From the NCBI GenBank assembly GCA_958298945.1, contig OY282607.1, positions 81,371,868 through 81,435,867 of the forward strand: a DNA stretch of 64,000 nt. Direction: 5' to 3'. Each line of letters opens with the position of its first letter. Within the stretch, counting starts at the first letter, position 1. Made by a program: the position numbers and the translations under genes. The stretch comes from Atherix ibis. Its lineage: Eukaryota > Arthropoda > Insecta > Diptera > Athericidae. Below the pieces are notes generated by a model. That model saw nothing but the letters and a program-made list of their open reading frames with translations. It did not search any database and was not told the origin of the DNA. Of the stretch, positions 23,560 to 33,800 are shown piece by piece.

Positions 23560-23860
23560 AGGAAACTCAGGAGACTGGTATCACGGAGAGTGATCTGGAT
23601 ATATTTCAGACCTCCCTTCCACATAGTTTTTGTGTTAGTTTATTCTAGACGTGCTCGATCGGTAACTACTAGATCCTGCCTGGCAAGTCTATCGTCGCTT
23701 CATTTATGGTACCAGAGCGACGGCGTTAGTAAGGACGCCAAAAACATGCTGGGAATGTCGAACTGATGACCGCGGCGCGAAGCCGGAATGTCGGAGTTCT
23801 TTGTTTCAGTAAGTCTAGACCGGACTCCCAGTTTTCGCGCTGTTTATGATAATGACATTT
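23560..23860. other. Higher-GC island of unknown origin
   Basis: Contains CCGCGGCGCGAAGCCGGAAT, very unlike its surroundings. No protein family, tRNA-like structure or repeat was recognised. It directly precedes a mariner remnant and could be part of the same or another mobile element. Confidence 0.4.
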
Positions 23861-24365
23861 AGAGTAATGATGTACCACGAAATTTTGTTTTAAACTTAGT
23901 GAATACGCCCTCGATTTAAAGAGGCTTTCAACATCAAAGAGGCTTTCAACATCCTCACAACTGCTGAAAATGTGGATCGAGTGAGGGGCTCTTATAAGGT
24001 CAGACCCTTGAGTAATATTGAAGCTCCTTAAAGGGCTTATAGAAAGGGTTTGTCATCTCAGAACGGACATTGCAGACACCTGGATTCTCATATCAAATAC
24101 TCATGATAACACCCCATGTCAAACGGTCATCTCCATTAATGAGTTAAAGAGTTTTGTCGCTTAAAGGGATTCCTAGGATCTCAAGCTCACCTGTTTCACT
24201 GATATTAGTCAGCGTGACTTTATTTTGATTCACAAAGTCAAAAACCATCTGCAACAATGACATCTTCGTGCTGTCAATAACATTCAAAGGAGTGTAACCG
24301 AGGAGCTGAAAGGGATTCCAGATGAAATCTTTTAGTACTGTTACGGAAAGTGGAAAAAAATCTCC
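23861..24365 (+). mobile_element. Degenerate mariner transposase
   Basis: The + strand reads NFVLNLVNTPS (N-terminal helix), TAENVDRVRG (equivalent of TDENVDRVR), then near 24090-24140 a decayed DNTPCQTVISINEL (second catalytic motif), and near 24270-24340 NIQRSVTEELKGIPDEIF, a C-terminal block. The order is correct but the frame is shattered by stops and indels, and an 18-base segment (AGAGGCTTTCAACATCAA) is duplicated near 23920-23950. Confidence 0.6.
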
Positions 24366-25211
24366 TTTGAGAAAAACAGAGGAGATAACATTAATAGAAT
24401 ATCTTCTTTAGTTTCTCCCAAGCGACGTCAGTTGTCAGTCACTTGACATACATTTCAGTACAAATCCTACTAAAAATAACTTATAAATAAAATAAAATTT
24501 TTGCCCCAAAAAAAAAAAAATCTGTCTTATTACTTCTATGCCACACGTCCTATATCTCAGCGTACAATAATATTTGATTGTGTTTTTTTTTTTAATAAAT
24601 AATTTATGATATCAAATATTCGATTTATTGTCTGTTAGTTGATATCTGTTTGCTATGGAGTATAATCGTGTCGGCATTCGTTCATTTATTTTCCTATTTC
24701 AATAAAAGGTTAAATAGAGAAACAATCGATAAATAGAAGTTAATCTGAAGGTCTTTACTATTAACAAATATTAAACAAAAAACACCATGGCTCTTCGTTC
24801 TTTTCTACCTTTTTTTTAATATACTACGTGTACTATTTCTCAATTAGAACAATATTGATTTATGAATAGGAAAAACAATAATAAAATGATAAATTTTAGA
24901 ATAAAATTGTTTTTCTCTATTTATCACTATTGTTACCTGATTTCTATTGACTCTTTTTTTTTAGGCCTTATCACAGAGAAATAAAATATATTCTTTTTTT
25001 TTTATTATTAAGTATTAGAATTTTTCCTTGAAATTTCTATCCAATTCGAGTGGGAAGAGTTATTTTTTTTTAAAAAGTTGAAAAATTTCACTATTACCTC
25101 ACATAAATTCAAATGTAAAAACAGGCAAATAACTCTCCTTTTTCAAAAAAAAAAAAAAAAAAAATAAACCTATTATATCAATAAGAAGATAGTTTTAAAA
25201 ATAAACTTAAA
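24366..25211. other. AT-rich intergenic sequence
   Basis: No gene or repeat recognised; includes long A and T runs. Confidence 0.45.
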
Positions 25212-26127
25212 TACGAGGTCTGTTCAAAAAGTATCGCGAATTTTGAATTTCCGTGGGTTACGTGTATTCGATTTTCGATTTTTTTTGTGGCGTTCTGTTG
25301 GTATTCATGTCTCTCACTTATGCCGACAAGTTCGGCCAATTTGAATATTCAGTTAATTTTTGACATCTGCTTTGCTTGCACGTGTTTTGGCTCGTCTCCG
25401 ATTTTTGCCCAGTTTTTACCAAAAACAGCATCGCATTAACATTGCTAAGGAGCTGTTGGACTCAGTCCGCGACGACCAAAATTTTGCACCATAAACCCAT
25501 GATTAGTCACCAGTTATGACGTGGAAACCAAAGCTCAATCATCCCAATGGAAGCTGCCGCACGAGCCAAGACCGAAAAAGCGCGCCAAGTTCGGTCGAAT
25601 GAGAAGGTTTTACTTACAGTTTTCTTCGATTGCAGGGGCGTGGTGCAATATGAGTTCTTACCGCAGGATAGAACGGTTAATAAGGAATATTAACTGCAAG
25701 TTATGCACAAGTTGCGCGAAATAATCCGCCAGAAACTACCAGATTTGTGGAAGAACAAAAATTGGCTTTTGCACCATGATAACACCCCTTCTCACGCATC
25801 GTTGCTTGTGCACGAATTTTTGGCCAAAAACAACACACTAATAATGCCGCAGCCACCGTATTCCCCAGATCTGGCCGCCTGTGACTTTTTCTTGTTCCCG
25901 AGACAGATTCTTTGATCCATTTTTTGAAATGGGCAAAAATCGAAGACGAGCCAAAACCCGTATTAGCAAAGCAGCTGTCAATAATTAACTGAACAGTCAA
26001 AATGGCCGAACTTGTCGGCATAAGTAAGAAACATAAGTACCAACAGAACGCCACAAAAAATCGAAAATCGAATATACGTAACCCGCGGAAATTCAAAATT
26101 CGCGATACTTTTTTAACAGACCTCGTA
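25212..26127 (+). mobile_element. Mariner derivative with long inverted ends, internally deleted (copy 1)
   Basis: TA-flanked, with ends TACGAGGTCTGTTCAAAAAG. The terminal inverted repeats extend about 200 bases, far beyond the usual ~30, because the right end (about 25902-26127) is an inverted copy of the 5' end including the transposase start codon (CAT at 25918-25920 on +). Inside, + strand frames give IAKELLDSVRDD, KNKNWLLHHDNTPSH (second catalytic motif), and PQPPYSPDLAACDFFLFP (third motif), ending at FPRQIL where the inverted copy begins. The transposase N-terminus and first catalytic motif are deleted. The copy at 56.5 kb shares this junction. Confidence 0.85.
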
Positions 26128-26550
26128 TGCTTAACATATGTTTTTGTAGATATAATTAAAGCTAAAAAGTTGTAGATACACATATAATCAAAGCTTTATT
26201 ACCGAAGATAATCGAACATAGAATTTTACAATTTTTTAAACAGGTTGTATTAAAAATCTGTAATTTTTTTTTTGTGTGTGAAGTTTAAGATATTTTTTTT
26301 TTGAGATTTCAAATATTTTATATTTTTACCATTGTGTCCTCCTTTAAATTAAATTTATTTCTAAATAATCTTCAATATACAAAAAAATTTAACTTTCAGA
26401 TAGAAGGATAAGCACCTGGCATTTGTCAAACAAAAAATTCCATAAAATTATCTAACGATTTTTGTCAAATTTTTTTAAAAATATTTTTTATTAAAAATTG
26501 TTTTTCATTTCATTTTAACTTTGAATTTATTTTACTTTATTCAATTTCAG
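26128..26550. other. AT-rich sequence upstream of the Atx-1 5' exon
   Basis: No repeat or coding sequence recognised. Its right end is a pyrimidine-rich tract, TTTACTTTATTCAATTTCAG, that looks like a splice acceptor. Confidence 0.45.
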
Positions 26551-26833
26551 ATACCAAAAATGATCTAGCCAACAAAATATTCAAATATCCAACAAAATAA
26601 TGTGAATAATTTTTATCATTTAAAATTTATAATAAACAAAGAAAAGTGCAATAAAATCATAAATAATTGATGTATTTTTGTTTGAATGTCAGTTTAGTTT
26701 AAAGGAAAAATAATCGGTTCATATTGTATTTGTATTTAAAAAGAAGAAAGAAAAGAAAAGTGAATTTTAATTGATAATCGTAATTAATATCAATGTGGAG
26801 ACAAATTGAGAAATTTGTCTGAACAATTGGCCG
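26551..26833 (+). other. Atx-1: Probable 5' untranslated part of Atx-1
   Basis: A good acceptor (TTCAATTTCAG) ends at 26550, and the sequence from there to the start codon has no in-frame ATG; an in-frame TGA lies shortly upstream of 26834. This suggests that the first coding exon carries about 280 bases of 5' leader and is preceded by one or more non-coding exons, which could not be located. Confidence 0.5.
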
Positions 26834-28251
26834 ATGTTATCCGCTGTTGAGAATTTTAGTCCACCCGGTGCCGCAGCAACACACGCTTATGCCCGTCATC
26901 ATCCGTTTTCAATTGCTGCGGCTGCCGCAGCCGCTAGTACAGCAGCCGCTGCTGCTGCAGCTATAGTCCCGTCACAGCAGCAGTCTCAGATACATTCAGC
27001 ACTGACTATTGTGCCACCGCATTTACTCTCCCATCATTCAGTGCTGCCAGGGCAACTTCAGCATCCTCTACTCAGTTCGGCTGGAATTGTTCTACCATCA
27101 CCAGGGTCGTCACAACCTATACCTGTACCGTTGTCACCCTTGTCTCCGGCTACAGGTGCCATCTCAGGAACAATATCAACAACTCAATTACAAAGTATAG
27201 TCGCCACATCGGTGGCGGTAGCCATGTCATCTGCTGAATTCGCAAGGCCACATCCAAAGCACCCGCGCTACTATACCGGAAATAATAATACCAGCAGCAA
27301 CAACAGCAGCAATAGCAACAACAATAATAACACTAACAACAACAACAACAATACCAGCAGCAACAACAACAATAATAATAGTAGTAGTAGCAGCAACAAC
27401 AACCGTCACACAAACAGTCCCAATAATAATAGTACCAACATAAATCATAATTTAAATATTAATGATAATACAAATATAAATAATAATAATAAAATTAACA
27501 GTGTGAATTATAATAGCACTGCTAATAGTAATAGTGGCAGTAATAAGAACAATAATATAAATATCAGCAACACCAACAACAGCAGCAGCAGCAATAGTAA
27601 CAACAGTACTAGTATAAATGGCATTCCATTACATTTACGTACTATAAATAACAATAATAATAATAATAATAGTAACAATAGTAACAATAGTAATATTAAT
27701 AATAATAATAATAATACAAATAATAGTAATAATGTTGGTGTTTGCTTAAATAGTTCCTCGCCTTCACGTACAAAATACTCAACATCAGAACAGTCAGGAC
27801 CTGTGAATTTAGTCACAAATAATAATAGTAATAATAACAAAAACAATAATACTATTAATATTAATAATAATAATATTAATAATAATAATAATAATAATAA
27901 TAAAAATAATAATAGTAATTTGAATTTGCATCATACAAACAACAACAACAACAACAGCAACCACAATACTAGTAATATTATCAACATAAATCATAATAAT
28001 AACAATAGTAATAATCAGAATAATAGCAGTAACAATAATAATAGTGGTAATAATATTAATAGTACATCATCGCCATCGCCCAAGGATAATACAATACCAA
28101 TTACAATAGGTCCACTTAACGGGAATATAACGAATAGTCAACAGCCAATTGGATCTCATGAAGTTGACGTTATGGCTGGACTTTATGCACAAAAATTACA
28201 TTTTTCACCATCATACCACTATACCTCGTTATATGGAAGACATATTTATGG
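26834..28251 (+). CDS. Atx-1: Ataxin-1 homologue, coding exon 1 (N-terminal low-complexity region)
   Basis: First of four coding exons joined as 26834-28251, 28385-28975, 29089-29311 and 37707-38630 (1051 residues). The ATG at 26834 is the first after an in-frame stop. This exon encodes residues 1-472: two seven-alanine runs (about 28-43), a Ser/Pro/Gln-rich part, and from about 149 to 409 an asparagine-dominated tract built on AAT/AAC triplets with Ser and Thr admixed. The end is ordered again (GSHEVDVMAGLYAQKLHF) and the donor is GG|GTGAGT. Unlike human ataxin-1 there is no long glutamine tract. Low-complexity regions of this kind are common in insect nuclear regulators and are probably disordered. 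Assignment rests on the AXH domain encoded downstream. Confidence 0.85.
27280..28060 (+). repeat. AAT/AAC-rich coding microsatellite (poly-asparagine region)
   Basis: Interrupted AAT, AAC, AGC and AGT triplets within Atx-1 exon 1 encode Asn and Ser. Antisense frames here read as Leu/Val/Ile-rich peptides and are artefacts of the repeat. Tract length is likely to vary between individuals. Confidence 0.9.
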
Positions 28252-28384
28252 GTGAGTGCCATTTTTTAACAAAAAAAAAACCTTTTTAAGTAATTAAGAA
28301 AAAAAATGTCATCTAATAAAAAATATTTCTTTTCACAATTTTGTTGTTGTTGTTTTCTTTGAAAACGAATTAAAAAAACCACAG

Positions 28385-28975
28385 AGCGCCTGCAATTTAT
28401 CCTGGTCAGCTTCCGATTAGCAATCGAAGTCAATTAAATAGCCGACTGCCATATATAGCGCCACATGATCAATTTCCGCCATATTTATCATCGCTGCCAG
28501 TTGCATATAGTACGCCATCAATACAGGGAGCACATCCCCCACCCGGACTATTAGGTCCACCACCGACACCTCCAGGCCAGTCGATTGGCTTGTCAAATTC
28601 AGTTCATACAACAGCAAATCTATTAAGTAACAGTGGCCATAGTGGTCCGAATACATCTGCGACCATTAAGCAAATATCAACATTATCGGAACGGCAGCAT
28701 TCTACATCGCTGCATCATATACAGTCGAGCCTACCACCACCCTCGACCGAGCGTAGTCCACACCATCTCCCGATCAAGGATAAGGATAGTAAAAATTCAG
28801 TCTATTTAAATGGGAAGGTGAACTCATCATCAGCTGCTCATACAAATATCAATGTAACAGGATTTAAGGTGCCATCAGGAAAAGAAGGATCTCTCAAACA
28901 TCGTATACTGACCCGTCCGCCATATAGTGAAAAGGAAGTGCGCCGCCGATCGCCAATTATGGCCACTGCTATACG
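28385..28975 (+). CDS. Atx-1: Ataxin-1 homologue, coding exon 2
   Basis: Spliced to exon 1 across a 133-base intron (GTGAGT ... CCACAG); the joined codon is GG|A (Gly). It encodes about 197 residues rich in Pro, Ser and His, including PYIAPHDQFPPYLSSLPVAY, PPPGLLGPPPTPPG and a basic segment, LKHRILTRPPYSEKEVRRRS, just before the AXH domain. The donor is CG|GTAAGC. The region has no named domain. The basic stretch may contribute to nuclear targeting, but this is inference. The frame stays open only with the splice sites given, which supports them. Confidence 0.85.
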
Positions 28976-29088
28976 GTAAGCTATTAATTCAGTTTGTTTT
29001 TTTTTTCAAATTTGTTTACTTTTAAAAAAAAATCTTTTAAAGAAAAATCTTTTAAAATCACTTTTTATTTGGTATCGTTTTTATATAG

Positions 29089-29311
29089 GGCATCAAGTAA
29101 TAATAGCGCACCAACGAATTTCTCAAAAGGTTCCCTAATCGAATTGGCTAATGGGGATTTGCGCCGTGTGGAAGATATGCGCACCGAAGATTTTATTCAT
29201 TCGGCAGAAAAAAATACCCATCTACAATTGGCCGATTCGACTGTTGTGAAAATTACCAATACTCTTAATAATGTGATCATTACGTTTAGCTACAATAAGA
29301 ATCGATCAAAG
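29089..29311 (+). CDS. Atx-1: Ataxin-1 homologue, coding exon 3 (first half of AXH domain)
   Basis: Acceptor TTATATAG|GG and donor AAG|GTAAGT. From about residue 679 it reads NFSKGSLIELANGDLRRVED, then MRTEDFIHSAE and STVVKITNTLNNVIITFSYN. This is the first half of the AXH domain of ataxin-1 and HBP1 (human ataxin-1: KGSIIQLANGELKKVEDLKT). AXH folds as an OB-like module that mediates dimerisation and binding to transcriptional repressors such as Capicua and Senseless in the nucleus. The following intron is 8395 bases, between the two halves of the domain, and is full of repeats. Confidence 0.93.
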
Positions 29312-30183
29312 GTAAGTGGATACTCAGAATTATTCACAATAAAATGAGTATTTATTTTTTTAGTTTTTTTTTCTTTCAATACAAATTTAAAAAAAAAATA
29401 AAATTAAGTACATCTGAAGAGAATCATTTACAAAACTAAAACTCACAATCAACCTAAAAATAATTTATCCTTAAAAAACTTTAATTTTCTGCACATATTT
29501 AATAAAATTATTGAAATTGAATTTTTCATGGGCAAATTTAATGGCCGTGACTCTATAGCAGCGATCAGTACGAAGGTTGCATCATTGAAGTAACTCTAAA
29601 CTCTTTATATGAGCGCGTTCAGTCTATGGTATTATTCTATATAAAAGTGAATTTTTTTTAACCAACTGCAATTATATTATTGAATTGTTTTATTAATTGT
29701 AATAAAATAGCGGAATATATTTGGTACCGTTTATAATTGTCAACTATTCACAAGTGTAATTATAATAAATGCATACGTTTAGAAGGCTAACTATAAATAT
29801 GATAAAAGACTATAATAGGGAGCAAAAAAAGTTATGTCTTATTATTTATTTAGATAATATTTCTAAGATGATATCCACTAGGAGTGAATACACACATACA
29901 CATTCTGTATGGGCATGCGTTCCGTTCTAAATTAGTGATCCCATAAAAAAAAAGAGAGGTGAGCTCGTATAACCACTTTAATAACGAGCACTTCCTTAAT
30001 TTTAATAATGCTATATTATTTGTAAGAACATAAAAAAAGTGCTCGTTATTATTTTAATAAAAAAGTTTTCTTGTGCCGATAATTAATCGTTTCTCAAGGA
30101 GAATTTATATGACTTTTAAGTGTGGATAAGAAAAATTAAAAAAAACTTTCATGAATCAAGGGTTTTCTATTTATACATATACA
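29312..30183. other. Atx-1 intron 3, 5' part
   Basis: AT-rich intronic sequence with no repeat recognised apart from A and T runs. Confidence 0.5.
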
Positions 30184-31900
30184 TTACTAGTTAGGACAGA
30201 TCCATAAACCGAAAAGATTATGGGGCAATGGCAAAGGGTATGGTTGCACTTAGAGAAATAAGCAAAAGTCTAGCTTTTCTCTCTGAAATTAAACCAGAAA
30301 TTACGTATTTCCGATATAGTAGGGATTATTTCGAAATTAGTAAAAATTATTCCGAATTCAGTAAAAATATTTCGGTAATAATGGAAGTTATTTCGAATTT
30401 ACTTAAATACATTCAAAAAAAAAGGAACTAAAAAATTAATAAATTTTTTTTCGAATTTTAGTAAAAAATTTCTAAAATTGAGTAAAAATTATTTCGAATT
30501 TACTAAAAACTATTTCTTATTTATCAAGACTGGTTTGGAATTTAACAAAAAATATTTTGAAAATGGGAAGACATTTTACGAACTTGATAAGAAAATATTT
30601 TTTTGTATATTTTACGAACTTGATATATTCGTAAATATACAAAAAAAAATATTTCGAACTTAGTTTATCTATTTATGGTTTTCAAAAACTTTTTCGAAAT
30701 TTAGTCAAAAATTCTCATAAATAGCGGACAGATTATTTCAAACTTACTAAAAAATTTTCTAAATTACATAGAATTTTTTGAAGTTTTCAAAACAAAATAT
30801 TTCGAAGTTAGCAAAAACTATTTCGAAATTAATAAGAAATCTTATGGAATTTAGTAAAAATAATTTTCAATTTATCAAGAATTATTTAGATTTTACTAAA
30901 AAATATTTCGGAATCAGCTAAAAAAATCTTTTGAAGTAATTTTTTTATAAAATTTTGAATTTATTCAAAATTATTTTCAATTTAGTACATATTATTCCGG
31001 ATTAAAAACGAATTACTAGTTAGGACAGATCCATAAACCGAAAAGATTATGGGGCAATGGAAAAAGGTTTGATTGCACTTAGAGAAATTAGCAAAAGTCT
31101 AGCTTTTCTCTCTGAAATTAAACCAGATACTACGTATTTCCGATATAGTAGGGATTATTTCGAAATTAGTAAAAATTATTCCGAATTCAGTAAAAATATT
31201 TCGGTAATAATGGAAGTTATTTCGAATTTACTTAAATACATTCAAAAAAAAAAGAACTAAAAAATTGATAAATTTTTTTTTCGAATTTTAGTAAAAAATT
31301 TCTAAAATTGAGTAAAAATTATTTCGAATTGACTAAAAACTATTTCTTATTTATCAAGACTGGTTGGAATTTAACAAAAAATATTTTGAAAATGGGAAGA
31401 CATTTGATGAACTTGATAAGAAAAATTTTAAAGTTGGTAAAACTATTTTTGTACTCAGTAAAAATTATTTCGCATTTATCAATTATATTCGTAAATATAC
31501 AAAAAAAAATATTTCGAACTTAGTTTATCTATTTATGGTTTTCAAAAACTTTTTCGAAATTTAGTAAATAATTATCTTAAACAGCGGACAGATTATTTCA
31601 AACTTACTAAAAAAAATTCGAAATTACCTAGAATATTTTGGAATTTCTAAAAAAAAATATTTCGAAGTTAGCAAAAACTATTTCGAAATTAGTAAGAAAT
31701 CTTACGAAATTTAGTAAAAATATTTTTAAATTTATCAAGAATTATTTAGATTTTACTAAAAAATATTTCGGAATCAGTTAGAAATATTTCGAAGTTGCTA
31801 AAAAAAATATTTTGAAGGAATTTTTTTTATAAAATTTTGAATTTATTAAAAATTATTTTCAAAATTAGTACATATTATTGCATATTAAAAACGAATTATT
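30184..31900. repeat. 829-base direct tandem duplication made of a degenerate TTCGAAATTAGTAAAAA motif
   Basis: TTACTAGTTAGGACAGATCC occurs at 30184 and 31013, and the sequences that follow stay alignable for the full interval. Within each copy a motif close to TATTTCGAAATTAGTAAAAA recurs every 20-35 bases. The matching open frames of both copies (30228-30431 and 31057-31260) are translations of the motif and are not regarded as genes. Confidence 0.85.
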
Positions 31901-32799
31901 TTGATGATACCAAGAACAATTTGATATATTTGGAACTTAGTAAGTATTTAAAAGCATTTCGAATTTAGTAAGAACTATTTTGAATTTACTTAGAAATATT
32001 TCGAAGTTAGTCAGTATTATTTCGAATCCAGCAATTATTATTTTGAACTGTTGAGCATGTACTACTCTGACAAATTTTTAATTACGATATCTCATAATAA
32101 CATTCTGTCCGAACTTTTGTATTTGCTCTTTTCCATCGACTCTACGATATAACAATTTGGTCAGAGCAAATGGAGGAAACTATACAAAAAACAGCCAAAT
32201 ATTTTTCTCATTCTATCACAAGAATCCTAACATTCTGAATTGTCTAATTAACAACAAACTAGCCCATTTGGTGAATACTATGTCCCTTGCTGGATTCGAG
32301 CTGAACATAGAATTTCCAGTGTCGCTAAATCGATTCAGTATGGCAGTATTAGCGAAAGCATGGTGTATGGGTAATTCGCATTGGCTACCATTTAAATATA
32401 CATATACGAGTATATAAGGACAATGGAAATACATGGAATTCTCTAAGGCTCAGAAAATAACCAATTATAATTTATATAACCGTTACAATCGCCATTTTAT
32501 TAAATTTAAAAATAAATCATCCAAAATATGATTTTTTTTCTATAATATTTTACAAAAACAAATGGACATTTATTTATAGTTTTAGAAAATAGAACCCAGT
32601 CATTTAAATAAAAAAAATTTTATTAGAATATGGAAAAAAGTCTTCTTCCAACATTTTATATATTGGATTATCGATTTTGTAATTTTGAAAATATAACTCA
32701 GTCATTTATATATATCATCGAAGTTTATATTTGATTAGCTTAAATATTGCCATCTAACAATATACTTTTTACAGTTTTTTTTCTATAAAAGCTCTTATC
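31901..32799. other. Intronic sequence with one higher-complexity stretch
   Basis: From about 32060 to 32430 the sequence is more complex and open on both strands for 70-86 codons; no family was recognised. The rest is A/T-rich. Confidence 0.4.
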
Positions 32800-32965
32800 G
32801 ACATACGGAAATAATCGTGTTTAAGTAGACAATTCTTTAACTTTAGAGCATTTGAAAACCAACGTCCGTCAAATAATGGCCGAATTATTGTCCAAAATGT
32901 ATGAAAAACTCATCAAAAGGATGAAGTCCTGCAAGAATCTCGTACCCGGCTACTTGAATAATTTT
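32800..32965 (+). mobile_element. Mariner 3' fragment
   Basis: Reads IRQIMAELLSKMYEKLIKR then MKSCKNLVPGYLNNFIFHT, the C-terminal block of DD41D-type transposases (compare IREIPAEMLERV and GQHLHEIIF). Everything upstream is missing. Confidence 0.5.
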
Positions 32966-33571
32966 ATATTTCATACATAATGGCAAAGTTTAAATTGGAT
33001 AACTCTTAATTTTTAATATTTATATTGATTTTTTTGCTATAAATTAAATGTTGTCTTTATAACAAAATCAAAACAACAATAACCACATCAACGTTAAAAG
33101 AGTTTGTATAAAAAAAATCATCTAAAATATTTCGAATATATTATAATATTGTAATGCTTTAGAAAATTTGAATTAATTTGCTATAAAAAGAATGCTGAAA
33201 CATTGCGAATTTAAAAAAAACACCAAAACTATTTTGTCATTATTTAATCAGTTTTCATCCAATTTTTAGACTATGAATTTTTACGATAATTAGTCTCCAT
33301 CATCATCAGCAGCAGAAATTTCCATTTCAAACAATATCGAAAACTTTTTTAAGTTTTTTTTTTTTTTAATTTAAAAATTATACCATTTTTTTTGCCAAAA
33401 GATATAATTAGACAAAAATGAAGAGAATATTATAAAAATAAGATAAAATATGCCATAAATAAAATTCTACCATCTTATGCGTGTTGGAATAAAAAAAAAC
33501 CGGTTTTATGGTCTCTATTTTTTTTTATTGCAATTACAAAGTTTAACGAACAACTACAAATGCTGTAAGGC
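32966..33571. other. AT-rich intronic sequence
   Basis: No feature recognised. Confidence 0.4.
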
Positions 33572-33800
33572 TTAGGTAGTAGTTGTTGGGACTTGCTTTA
33601 GAATGTCTTCCATGAATTTATGGTACGAAAGATTCTTTCCTGCGTTTATAACCATTGCGGGACAAGATCGATCTGAAATGGGGTTTGTCATGGACAAAAT
33701 ATTGCCATTGAACGTAATGCATACCAAATATAGAAATCCATCCATAATAGTAGATTGTCCATCTTTGCGAATACACAATACAAGATGTCATCAATTTTGT
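33572..33800 (-). pseudogene. FLYWCH-type zinc-finger-like fragment
   Basis: The minus strand reads IRKDGQSTIMDGFLYLV, then ITFNGNILSMTNPISDR, then SCPAMVINAGKNLSYHKFME. The pattern of (R-x-G)...(DGF-x-Y), a central spot where W-x-C is expected, C-P-A-x-V, and a terminal His matches the layout of FLYWCH zinc fingers such as the isoform exons of mod(mdg4), but the first Cys and the Trp are not clear. It could be an antisense exon remnant, a mobile-element-borne domain or chance. No start or splice context could be established. Confidence 0.35.

Noticed and set aside
25701..26183. A 160-codon minus-strand frame that looks like a gene.
   Set aside because: It is the reverse strand of the mariner derivative and part of its long inverted end.
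27227..27994. Several long minus-strand frames in Atx-1 exon 1 (Leu, Val and Ile-rich).
   Set aside because: They are the antisense reading of AAT/AAC/AGC triplet repeats and have no independent support.
30228..31564. Paired 60-71 codon frames with similar text (FEISKNYSEFSKN).
   Set aside because: They translate a short tandem DNA motif, and both copies come from one duplication; no start context or family match.
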